DNA of 64,000 bases. Source: JAICSD01 sp963836665 (lineage in GTDB: Bacteria > Acidobacteriota > Vicinamibacteria > Vicinamibacterales > 2-12-FULL-66-21). The DNA lies in the NCBI GenBank assembly GCA_963836665.1, contig CAWIKL010000001.1, positions 1,922,001-1,986,000 of the forward strand. The letters are read 5' to 3'. Positions 27,541-35,955 of the stretch are shown in pieces. Positions within the stretch are counted from its first letter, which is position 1; each line of letters starts with the position of its first letter. Position numbers and translations under genes: made by a program. The notes under the pieces are model-generated. The model was not told where the DNA came from, did no database searches, and worked only from the letters and a program-made list of their open reading frames with translations.

Positions 27541-27690
27541 TGACGAGTGCAGATTGGCGATTGACGGATTGTGGATTGGTGACTGGCGATTGGATTGTCG
27601 ATTGGGCCATTGGGCACACCAATCCCCAATCCTCAATCCAATCGCCACTCCCGAATCCGCCAATCCCTCAATCAACAATCTGCACTCGCC
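27541..27690. repeat. period-7 GATTGGC-type array arranged as a large inverted repeat
   Basis: The left arm (27541-27605) reads as 7-mers such as GATTGGC, GATTGAC, GGATTGT, GGATTGG; the right arm (27606-27690) is the imperfect reverse complement. The outermost matching parts are CGAGTGCAGATT (near 27545) and AATCTGCACTCG (near 27677). The element fills the gap between the DUF58 gene (start 28623, stop 27703) and the BatA-like gene (start 27526), is clearly less GC-rich than its flanks, and would fold into a long hairpin in the transcript. Confidence 0.8.
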
Positions 27691-27702
27691 GGTCTGCAAT
27701 GG

Positions 27703-28623
27703 TCACCTTACCCGCGTCAGCTGCTCACGCATCGAGAGGTAGGAAAACAGCGCGTGATCCAGCGGCGACGCCGTGTTGAGCAGCGCGTAGTCGATGCGCA
27801 GCTCGGAGAACTTGCTGCGCAGGGTTTCCGAATGCTCGCGGATGAGCGCGCGGTACTGCTCGGCGAGCGCCTCGGGCACGACCGGGATCTGCTCGCCGCT
27901 CTCGAGATCCTGGAAGGCCGAGGCATCGTCGTAGCCGAATTCGATTTCGGCCGGATCGAGCAGGTGGAAGACGATCATGTCGTGGCCGCGGAAGCGCAGC
28001 GGTGACACCGCCTCGAAGATCGCCTGCGGATCCTCGTAGAAATCGGACACGAGCACGAGCAGCCCGCGGCGGGAGAACAGCTCCGCCAGCTTGCGCATCG
28101 GCGGCGCCAGCCGTCCCGGCCGTGCCGGCACCAGCCGATCGAGCACGTGCAGTGTCGTGTCCATGTGCTTCGCCGAGGGCGGGACGAATTCGACGACATC
28201 CTCGTCGAAGGCGGCGAAGCCGACGCGGTCGCGCTGACGGTGCACCATGTAGGTCAGGCAGCCGGCGAGGATCTGACCGTATTCCAGCTTGGTGATGCCG
28301 CGGCTGGCGAACCCCATCGACTTCGACACGTCGAGCAGCACGGCGAAGTTGGCGTTGGTGTCAGCTTCGTACTCCTTGATGTAGAAGCGGTCGGTGCGCC
28401 CGAACAGCTTCCAGTCGACCCGGCGGATATCGTCACCCGGTGTGTAGCCGCGATGCTCGGCGAAATCAACGGAGGCGCCGAAGTAGGGCGAACGGTGCAG
28501 CCCGTTGATGAAGCCGTCGACAACGGCGCGCGACACGAGCTCCAGGTTGCCGATCCGGGCGAGCACCGACGGATCGACGAACCGCGCCCCGCTCAATCCG
28601 CCAGGTTGGATGTCATTCCGCAT
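27703..28623 (-). CDS. DUF58 domain protein (MoxR-associated VWA-like)
   Basis: A 306-aa cytosolic-looking protein. The DUF58 signature is clear: HRGYTPGDDIRRVDWKLFGR, then RFYIKEYEADTNANFAVLLD, followed by a VWA-type metal site LLDVSKSMGF (DxSxS). Further VWA strands are GRLAPPMRKLAELFSRRGLL and LVSDFYEDPQAIFEAV. DUF58 proteins are almost always encoded next to MoxR ATPases (established), as here: the MoxR gene is 145 nt upstream. The gap to the next gene downstream carries the inverted period-7 repeat. Confidence 0.93.
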   Translation of the reverse strand: MRNDIQPGGLSGARFVDPSVLARIGNLELVSRAVVDGFINGLHRSPYFGASVDFAEHRGYTPGDDIRRVDWKLFGRTDRFYIKEYEADTNANFAVLLDVSKSMGFASRGITKLEYGQILAGCLTYMVHRQRDRVGFAAFDEDVVEFVPPSAKHMDTTLHVLDRLVPARPGRLAPPMRKLAELFSRRGLLVLVSDFYEDPQAIFEAVSPLRFRGHDMIVFHLLDPAEIEFGYDDASAFQDLESGEQIPVVPEALAEQYRALIREHSETLRSKFSELRIDYALLNTASPLDHALFSYLSMREQLTRVR

Positions 28624-28629
28624 CTCTTT

Positions 28630-28740
28630 AAGCGGGGGGCTTCGCCCCGCCGCTCCCCCCTACACGCTCTCTCGGGCGCCGCTTCGCCGGCGCGCTCCGT
28701 TCGCGCGGCTCACTCGCTGCGCTCGTTCGCATGTCCGCCC
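28630..28740. repeat. GC-rich block of nested hairpins between moxR-like and DUF58 genes
   Basis: The gap 28624-28767 holds several adjacent palindromes on the minus strand, each with a GAA(G)-type loop: GGGGCGAAGCCCC near 28637-28653 and GCGCCGGCGAAGCGGCGC near 28677-28695. They are followed by the repetitive GAGCGCAGCGAGTGAGC near 28710-28728. The composition and modular hairpins resemble REP-like elements; no gene is evident. Confidence 0.5.
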
Positions 28741-28767
28741 GCAGCCTCGGTCCTTGGCCCCCAGGCA

Positions 28768-29789
<1,022 letters not shown>

Positions 29790-29802
<13 letters not shown>

Positions 29803-29960
29803 GTATCTGTCCTTTCGCTGAGTTCCACCTGACGGCGCGCAGACATTGCCGAGGGCAAACGTCGTGTCGCGGGCGTCTTCAGGCGGAAGGGCTGGTGAGT
29901 GATGCCACAGACAAAGCCATTGTTCTTCGGGTCGTCGTTCGCGATGCGGGCGGTGCTCAT
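29790..29960 (-). CDS. possible small protein between caspase-like and MoxR genes
   Basis: A 56-aa open frame (starts MSTARIANDDPKNNGFVCGI) whose ATG overlaps the stop of the caspase-like gene as ATGA (29957-29960). Its TGA overlaps the MoxR alternative start as GTGA (29790-29793). It has no known motif; two Cys (18 and 54), a basic middle and no membrane segment. The double stop-start coupling is the only support, and it bridges a gap that otherwise would be 154 nt in an operon with tight spacing. It could be a chance frame. Confidence 0.35.
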
Positions 29961-30946
29961 TTGCCTTTTCCCTCGGCCTCGCGAATCTGCCGCGTCTTGA
30001 GCGCGAGCTCGGTCGCCAGCTTCTCCAGCTCCGAGGCGTACTTGTCGGGATCCATGCCGCTCTTGAGCAGTTTGAGCGCATCGATGCGCCGTTCGAGGTC
30101 CTGCCGCTCGAGATAGATCGCGCGCAGCTTCTCGTCGGCCGGCAGCGCCGGCGCGTGCAGCGCGCCGAGGCTGAGCACGCTGGCGTTGGCGCCGTCCTTG
30201 GCGTCGCGCGACGGCTCGAGCGTCCCTTCCTTGTCGCCGTTGTCGTCGAGCAGCGCGTGTTCGGTCGGCAGCAGCCCTTCACGCTGGTAGCTCGCGGCCA
30301 CCGTCTTGCGCGCGTAGTCGAACGCTTCGAGGATCGATACCTTGCCGTCGTGATCGGCGTCAGCCGCCTCGAGGGAAAACGCCTCGACAAAGGGGCCGCC
30401 AAACAGCGTCGCGTAGACCTCGCCGCCGTTGCGCGTCGCGGTGACGATGACCCGGCTCGGACCGGAGAGCGCCTCGATGAAGGGCGCGCTGGCGCTCGTG
30501 GTATCGACGAACACAATGCGCTTCGACTTGAGCTTGCCAAGCTGGACGGCGAAGTCCTCTGGCGTCATGTCGGGTCCAGGCAGGTTGAACTTGGCCACCT
30601 TGTTCGCGTAGGTCCCGAACCCGAACAGGACGATGGCGACCGTGTCGCTCTCGCCCGCTCGTGCCGCCAGCGTGGCGAAGGCCTTGATGACGGCCTCGCG
30701 GGTCGCCTGCTGATCCGAGAGCAGGATGACGTGATCCTGCGGAATGCCGAGCTTGTCGGTGGCCGTCGACGCCAGCGACGTTCCCCATTTCTTGAACAGC
30801 TCGCCGTGCTCCGGATCACCGGGCAGACCCACGACGATCAACAGATGCGTGGACTGGGCAAACGCTGACAGAGGCAGCAGCAGACAGACGAAGAGGAGAA
30901 GCGCGATTCGTGTCGTCTGTCTTCTGTCTCCTGTCTTCCGTGTCAC
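29957..30946 (-). CDS. secreted caspase/C13-like fold protein without catalytic residues, with EF-hand loop
   Basis: A 329-aa protein, GTG start at 30946 overlapping the stop of the VWA gene (GTGA). A signal peptide (IALLLFVCLLLPLSAFAQ, residues 14-31) leads to STHLLIVVGLPGDPEH and a caspase/legumain-like alpha-beta core. Where peptidases of clan CD have a Gly-His-Gly, this protein has LFGFGTY (107-113). At the expected Cys strand it has IVFVDTTSASAPFI. Both catalytic residues therefore seem to be absent. DADHDGKVSILE (196-207) is a textbook EF-hand calcium loop with all ligand positions filled, and DDNGDKEGT may be a second acidic loop. The C terminus is a charged coiled coil (LERQDLERRIDALKLL). 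A calcium-dependent binding role in the VWA/MoxR system is inference. The first dozen residues are coded by a period-7 repeat. Confidence 0.75.
   Translation of the reverse strand: MTRKTGDRRQTTRIALLLFVCLLLPLSAFAQSTHLLIVVGLPGDPEHGELFKKWGTSLASTATDKLGIPQDHVILLSDQQATREAVIKAFATLAARAGESDTVAIVLFGFGTYANKVAKFNLPGPDMTPEDFAVQLGKLKSKRIVFVDTTSASAPFIEALSGPSRVIVTATRNGGEVYATLFGGPFVEAFSLEAADADHDGKVSILEAFDYARKTVAASYQREGLLPTEHALLDDNGDKEGTLEPSRDAKDGANASVLSLGALHAPALPADEKLRAIYLERQDLERRIDALKLLKSGMDPDKYASELEKLATELALKTRQIREAEGKGK
30911..30938 (-). repeat. period-7 direct repeat array (4 units) inside the N-terminal codons
   Basis: Minus-strand GAAGACA GGAGACA GAAGACA GACGACA. It lies 5 nt downstream of the GTG start at 30946 and codes for the N-terminal residues KTGDRRQTT before the signal peptide of the caspase-like protein. 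Confidence 0.55.
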
Positions 30947-33216
30947 GCCAGCCTCCAGTAGCGACGAAGTCCCCACTCGACGCACAGCACGCAGACCAGG
31001 GCCAGCAGCAACACTGGCATGTGCCACAGCTCGCGTTCCTCGACCGCTGTGACGCCGCGGCCCGACAACTTCAGATCCTCGGGAAGCGACGCGACGTTGT
31101 CGGCCTGGTAGAAGCGGCCGCCCGTTTCTTTGGCGATCCGCTGCAGCAGGGGCGCGTGCATCGCCGCGTCGAAGTACTCGGCGTCGTCGGGTGCGGTGCG
31201 CACGTGCGTGACCGCGGTGCCGACCGACTTGCCGTCGCGGGTCGCTTCGACCTTGGCCTCGTACCAGCCGGTCTCCGCGGTCGCGAGCGTGGCGCGGTAC
31301 TGGCCGTTGCGCTCGCCTGTCCATTGCAGCGGCACCGCGCTCACCTGCCCTGACGGCGAGGTGACGTGAGCGACGACGTTCGCGTCATTCAGCTCGACGA
31401 ACCGATCGTCGACGACTTCGGCGCTCAGGGCCACCGGCTGGCCGGGCTCGACGCGATCCGCGACCGGACGCGCTTCGACCACGTCGGGCACGCCGTCGAC
31501 GAGCCAGCGGAGCAGCTGGCGCCAGAAGTTCTCGTGCGTCTGATCCTCGACCGAGATCGACGCATGCATCTGCCACATCCACGAGTCCTGCACCGGGAAC
31601 GCAATCGACTTGCCGCGGCCGTAGCGCTGGAACGCGAGCACGACGCGCTCGCGATGTTTGTCGTCGGTGCCCGAGAGCAGCGCGGTGGCGCCTGGCTTGA
31701 CGGTCTCGATCAGGTTGACCGTGGACAACGGCGGCATCGTCTTCCAGCGGTCGGCCGAGGCTTCCTCGGTGTCGCCGAGCTGGGTTACCGCATGCGCTTC
31801 GCCGGCGCGGGTCGGGTGCACCTTGAGACGCGTGAAGCCGCTGCCGGACTTGCCGATGGCCACCGGCAGCGCTTCGGCAATCGGCGTTCCGGCGTAACCG
31901 CCCTCCGCGAACGATCGCGGGCCGCCGAGGACGAGGAGGCCACCGCCGCGGACGTCGACGAAGTCGGAGATCATGTGCAGCTGATCGGCGGTAAACGCGC
32001 TGGCCTCGACACTGCCGAGCACGATACCGCGGTATTTGAACAGCTCCTCGCGTGTCTTCGGAAACCCGGCCGCCAGCTCGCCACCGGCGGCGTCGACGTC
32101 CAGACGGTAGAACTTGTTGTCGGCAGTTCGCTGCAGGGTGACCAGTTCGAGATTGGGATCGTCGGCAATCGCCCGCCGCGCGTACCTCATCTCGAAGCGC
32201 GGCTCCCCTTCGTAGTAGAGGATGCGTTCGCGGCGATCGCGGACGTCGATCTGCACGTCACGCTGGTTGTTCTGCGTGACGACCTCGCCCGGCTGCGGCG
32301 GCACCTTGAGGCGGAAGACGCGCGGGCCGGCCTGGTTCGCCGTGAAGCGCACGCGCACGGAGACCGGGTCGCCGTCGGCGGGCAGGCGCACCGGTTGCGA
32401 CCCGACAATGCGTCCACCGTCCTCGACGTCGAGCGTGACGGTCTGTCCCGCGTAACCCGTCTGGGTCAGCACGGCGTCGACAAGCAGCGACGTCCCCTTG
32501 AGCGCGGTGCGCGGTGTCGAGACGCGACCGACCTGGATGTCTTTCGTCAGCGTGTCCTTGCCGACGCCGACGGTGAACACGGGCAGCGATTCCGCCTTCG
32601 ACGCGAGGAGCGCCTCGGTCACGGTCGCGTCGGTCGTGTCGGCGCCGTCGGTGACCAGGACGAGGCCGGAGACCGGCAGCCCGGCCAGTTCCTGCCGGGC
32701 GCTCTCGATGGCGTTGGCCAGACGCGTCTGCGTGCCGTCGAAGGTGAGCTCACCGGGCGCGGCCAGCCGCGCCGTCGACGACGAAAAGCGAAACGTGCGA
32801 ACCAGGAAGCGATCCGACAGTCCTTTCATGATCGGGCTGTCGGGATTGGCGAACGTCTTGCGGATCAAGTCCGCGCGCGAACCGTTCTCGTCGGCCAGCT
32901 GCATGCTGCGCGAGTCGTCGATGAGCACGCCGACGACGTTCTGCTGCGCAACCGCGGCCTTGACGATGAGTACGGGGCGGAAGATGCAGAACAGCAGGAT
33001 GGCGAGCGCGATCAACCGCAGCGAGGCCAGCGCCGCGCGCTCCTTCCACTGGACGCGCGTACGGAGGATGCGATAGCTGACAAACGCGACCGCCACGGCG
33101 GCGATCACGAGGACAGCGGCGACCGGCGCGCCCGCCGGCGGGGCGAAACGAAAATCACCCTGACGGAAGACGGCGGGCCGGTACTCGAAGAGAAACTGGA
33201 ATAGGGATTCGAGCAC
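30943..33216 (-). CDS. membrane VWA protein with glutamine-amidotransferase-like domain
   Basis: A 757-aa protein. Two N-terminal helices (AAVLVIAAVAVAFVSYRIL; LIALAILLFCIFRPVLIV) precede a VWA domain with metal site LIDDSRSMQL and LVLVTDGADTTDATV. An Ig-like part follows, then a class I glutamine-amidotransferase-like domain (LHMISDFVDVRGGGLLVLGG, FAEGGYAGTPIAEALPV) that lacks an obvious catalytic Cys. Further beta domains (VELNDANVVAHVTSPSGQV) and a C-terminal helix (LWHMPVLLLALVCVLCVEW) end it. This is the 'BatA-like, putative glutamine amidotransferase' architecture typical of MoxR clusters. A -10-like TAGAAT lies on the minus strand at 33235-33230, 13 nt before the ATG, so it may be the first gene of the operon. 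Confidence 0.88.
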   Translation of the reverse strand: MLESLFQFLFEYRPAVFRQGDFRFAPPAGAPVAAVLVIAAVAVAFVSYRILRTRVQWKERAALASLRLIALAILLFCIFRPVLIVKAAVAQQNVVGVLIDDSRSMQLADENGSRADLIRKTFANPDSPIMKGLSDRFLVRTFRFSSSTARLAAPGELTFDGTQTRLANAIESARQELAGLPVSGLVLVTDGADTTDATVTEALLASKAESLPVFTVGVGKDTLTKDIQVGRVSTPRTALKGTSLLVDAVLTQTGYAGQTVTLDVEDGGRIVGSQPVRLPADGDPVSVRVRFTANQAGPRVFRLKVPPQPGEVVTQNNQRDVQIDVRDRRERILYYEGEPRFEMRYARRAIADDPNLELVTLQRTADNKFYRLDVDAAGGELAAGFPKTREELFKYRGIVLGSVEASAFTADQLHMISDFVDVRGGGLLVLGGPRSFAEGGYAGTPIAEALPVAIGKSGSGFTRLKVHPTRAGEAHAVTQLGDTEEASADRWKTMPPLSTVNLIETVKPGATALLSGTDDKHRERVVLAFQRYGRGKSIAFPVQDSWMWQMHASISVEDQTHENFWRQLLRWLVDGVPDVVEARPVADRVEPGQPVALSAEVVDDRFVELNDANVVAHVTSPSGQVSAVPLQWTGERNGQYRATLATAETGWYEAKVEATRDGKSVGTAVTHVRTAPDDAEYFDAAMHAPLLQRIAKETGGRFYQADNVASLPEDLKLSGRGVTAVEERELWHMPVLLLALVCVLCVEWGLRRYWRLA

Positions 33217-33333
33217 GGTCGTGACGCGATTCTATCGCTCTAAGACGACCGGTTGGAGAGTTCGGCTTACTTCAGGCGCGCCATTATTTCGTCACACCTT
33301 GGCGCTTAGGTCAGCCGCGAGGCGGAACGAGGC
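33217..33333. other. 117-nt intergenic region, presumed promoter of the VWA/MoxR cluster
   Basis: It lies between the stop of the molybdenum-hydroxylase large subunit and the VWA gene. It contains TAGAAT (minus strand, 33235-33230) and a locally AT-richer stretch (GAAATAAT near 33289). I see no convincing terminator with a T-run. Confidence 0.35.
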
Positions 33334-35421
33334 TCAGGCCAGCCGGACTGGGAGCTCCCGTGGGACCGTTCCCAGCCCGCGAACGGCCGAGCCGATCGCC
33401 GGGGCGAGCGCGATCATCGATGACTCGCCGGCCCCCGCCGACGGAATGTCGGTGCGATTGAGCAGGATCGTGTCGATTACCGGCACGTCCTGGAACCGCG
33501 GCACGCGGTAACGGGCCATCGTACCATTCAGCACGCGCCCATCTGCGAAAAAGATGGCTTCGAACAGCGCCCCGCCGAGTCCTTGGACGACTGAACCTTC
33601 GACCTGGTTGGTCAGCCCGTCCGGATTGACGATCGCGCCGCACTCGAACGCGATTACGACCCGTTCGACCTTGAAGCCGGCCGCGGCGCGCGAGACCTCG
33701 ACGGCGGTCGCGACGTAGCCGGCCTTTTCGGTACCACAGGCGATGCCGAGCGCGTGCCCCGCCGGTGATGTCGGCCAGCCAATTCTCTCGGCGACGGCGT
33801 CGAGCACCGCGCGCAGGCGCGGCTCGCTGCGCAAGTGGCGGTGCCGGAACTCAACGGCGTCGACTCCAAGCGCGCGCGCCATCTCGTCCATGTGCATCTC
33901 CCGCGCAAAATTGTTCGCGGTGGCGGCGAGCGCGCGATACGAGCCCTGGCGGAGCGGCGTCTTCGTGGCGTGAAACACCGCCGGCTTGGACGGGATGTCG
34001 TATGGTGACTGGATGCCGGCGTTGCCCGAGTTCCAGTTGTCGAATGCCCAGGCAACGATGTGCCCCGATCCGTCGACGGCGCTCTTGATGTCGATGACGC
34101 CGGCCGGACGGAAGTAGGCCCACGAGAATTCCTCGGCGCGCGTCCACACCAGCTTGACCGGTTGTCCGGCGGCCTTGGCAAGGCGCGCCGCCTCGATCGC
34201 GCACTCGCCGGTGTGCTTGCCGCCGTAACCGGATCCCATGTCGGGCACGATCACGCGGACGCGATCCTCCGGCATGCGGAACGCCTCGGCGAGTTCGGTG
34301 CGTACGCCGAAGGGCCGCTGCGTCCCGGTCCACACCGTCAGCGCGCCGTCGCTCGACCACTCGGCGACGGCGGCGCGCGGCTCGAGCGGCGTGTGCGCGA
34401 TATAGGGGATGCGGTAGGACGCCGAAAACATGCGGGCGCCGGCGGGGATCTGGATGGTGTCTGCCGCGGCGGGCTGCGGTCGCTCGGGATTCTGTTTGAA
34501 GTAGTCGTAGACGGTCTCGGAGGACGGCTGCCCGCGCTCCACCTTCCAGGTCGGCACGACCAACGCCGCCGCACGCGATGCATCACGCTCGGTCGGTGCG
34601 ACGACGCCAAGAAAGTCGCCGTCGCGGACGACACGCACGCCGGCGATGGCGCGCGCCTTCGTGTCGTCGACGGCGGCGAGCGTCGCGCCGTAACTCTCGG
34701 GGCGGACGATCCGGCCGTAGACGAGCCCCGGGAGCGTGACGTCGGGCGTGTAGTCGTGGCGGCCGGTCACGAAGTCGCGGCCGTCGACCTTGTGCACGGG
34801 CGTCCCGCGCACCTGCCACTGCTCCGTCGTCTCGAGGGGTGGACTGGCGGGGACCACGCCCGACAGCGCCTGGTCATGCATCAGCTCGCCATAGGAGAAC
34901 GAGCGGCCGTCCCGCGCGACAATCCGTCCCTCGCGCGCGGAGAGCGAGGCGCGATCGGCTTGCCAGCGTGCGGCCGCCTGATCGATCAACATCTCGCGCG
35001 CCGCGGCGGCGGCGCGCGCCAGCTGCGGCGCCATGCGTGGCGTCGTCTGCGACCCGAACGTGCCGGCGTCCCACGGCGTCTTGCCGGTGTCGGCCATCAC
35101 CATCGTGATCGACGCCATCGGCACGTGGAGTTCGTCGGCCACGGTCTGCGCGAGCGAGGTGCGGATGTTCTGCCCGATCTCCACCTTGCCCGTGTAGACC
35201 TGCACGCGGCCGGCCTCATCGACGTGGATCCACGCGGCGATCTCCGGCGACGGCGTGTTGCGCCCCTGCCCGCGTCCGGTTTCCTGCTGGCCGAGCAGAT
35301 CCGTCGCAGCAACGAGCACCGCGAGGCCGCCGCCGAACAGCCGCAGGAACGCGCGACGCTCGAGCTCGAAGGTGTAGCGCCGCGGCTCGGACAGTTCGTA
35401 ACGCTCGGGTTCGTGGATCAT
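33334..35421 (-). CDS. molybdopterin-binding subunit of a xanthine dehydrogenase-family hydroxylase (IorB-like)
   Basis: A 695-aa large subunit of the molybdenum hydroxylase family. The N-terminal twin-arginine motif ERRAFLRLFGGG (Arg22-Arg23) with a following hydrophobic stretch (GLAVLVAATDLLGQ) indicates Tat export, as in isoquinoline 1-oxidoreductase beta subunits. Mo-pterin contacts are DMGSGYGGKHTGE and RQGSYRALAATANNFAREMH, and the catalytic Glu is in GAGESSMIALAPAIG. The family oxidises aldehydes or N-heterocycles with water as oxygen source. The start at 35421 overlaps the small-subunit stop (ATGA); upstream codons in frame are shadow of that subunit. No FAD subunit is present, as in the Ior group; the electron acceptor is probably a cytochrome. 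Confidence 0.92.
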   Translation of the reverse strand: MIHEPERYELSEPRRYTFELERRAFLRLFGGGLAVLVAATDLLGQQETGRGQGRNTPSPEIAAWIHVDEAGRVQVYTGKVEIGQNIRTSLAQTVADELHVPMASITMVMADTGKTPWDAGTFGSQTTPRMAPQLARAAAAAREMLIDQAAARWQADRASLSAREGRIVARDGRSFSYGELMHDQALSGVVPASPPLETTEQWQVRGTPVHKVDGRDFVTGRHDYTPDVTLPGLVYGRIVRPESYGATLAAVDDTKARAIAGVRVVRDGDFLGVVAPTERDASRAAALVVPTWKVERGQPSSETVYDYFKQNPERPQPAAADTIQIPAGARMFSASYRIPYIAHTPLEPRAAVAEWSSDGALTVWTGTQRPFGVRTELAEAFRMPEDRVRVIVPDMGSGYGGKHTGECAIEAARLAKAAGQPVKLVWTRAEEFSWAYFRPAGVIDIKSAVDGSGHIVAWAFDNWNSGNAGIQSPYDIPSKPAVFHATKTPLRQGSYRALAATANNFAREMHMDEMARALGVDAVEFRHRHLRSEPRLRAVLDAVAERIGWPTSPAGHALGIACGTEKAGYVATAVEVSRAAAGFKVERVVIAFECGAIVNPDGLTNQVEGSVVQGLGGALFEAIFFADGRVLNGTMARYRVPRFQDVPVIDTILLNRTDIPSAGAGESSMIALAPAIGSAVRGLGTVPRELPVRLA

Positions 35422-35912
35422 CGGCCCACTCCCGCCGTCGGCGCCGTGCTGCGCATCCGCTCCGCCGCCATGCGCACCGCCTTGACGATGCGCAGGTGCG
35501 TGCCGCAGCGGCAGACGTTGCGATCCATCAAGCGCACGATGTCCTTCTCCGACGGGTTGGGGTTGGTCTTGAGCAGGCCGACGGCGGCCATCACCATGCC
35601 CGAGGTGCAGTAGCCGCACTGGAAGGCTTCAACATCGAGGAACGCCTGCTGCACCGGATGTAGCCGATCGCCGCTCGCGAGCGCTTCGATGGTCGTCACC
35701 GCCTTGCCGACGACGCTGTCGATGCGGATCACGCACGAGCGCGCGCCGGCGCCGTCGAGCAGGACGGTGCAGGCACCGCACTGCCCTTCCCCGCAACCGA
35801 AGCGGCTGCCGGTGAGGCCGAGGTCGTAGCGAAGAACGGAGAGGAGGCTGTCGCCAGGCTCGGCGTCGACCTCGCGGTCCTCTCCATTGACGTGGAGGAC
35901 ATATCGAGCCAT
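35418..35912 (-). CDS. 2Fe-2S subunit of a xanthine dehydrogenase-family hydroxylase (IorA-like)
   Basis: A 164-aa iron-sulfur subunit. The plant-type cluster is bound by CGEGQCGAC with Cys40, Cys45, Cys48 and Cys60. The C-terminal helical domain holds the second cluster with FQCGYC and VCRCG. HPVQQAFLDVEAFQCGYCTS is the usual junction between the two domains. It is directly upstream of the large subunit with a 4-nt overlap, so the two are made together; the protein would be carried to the periplasm with the Tat-bearing large subunit. It is divergent from the M19 peptidase gene with a 43-nt gap. Confidence 0.95.
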   Translation of the reverse strand: MARYVLHVNGEDREVDAEPGDSLLSVLRYDLGLTGSRFGCGEGQCGACTVLLDGAGARSCVIRIDSVVGKAVTTIEALASGDRLHPVQQAFLDVEAFQCGYCTSGMVMAAVGLLKTNPNPSEKDIVRLMDRNVCRCGTHLRIVKAVRMAAERMRSTAPTAGVGR

Positions 35913-35918
35913 TCGCCA

Positions 35919-35924
35919 ATTCTA
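35919..35924 (-). promoter_or_regulatory. -10-like element of the molybdenum hydroxylase operon
   Basis: TAGAAT on the minus strand, 6 nt before the small-subunit ATG at 35912, giving an essentially leaderless transcript. In the same 43-nt divergent gap TATCAT (35929-35934, plus strand) may serve the M19 gene, which has a GGGAGGG ribosome-binding site. Confidence 0.4.
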
Positions 35925-35955
35925 GCGCTATCATTCGCCCGACCGGGAGGGACGG

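Noticed and set aside
29803..30540. N-terminal extension of the MoxR frame (to 590 codons)
   Set aside because: The extra part is Ser/Arg/Pro-rich and overlaps the caspase-like gene out of frame; MoxR family alignment begins near the GTG at 29802.
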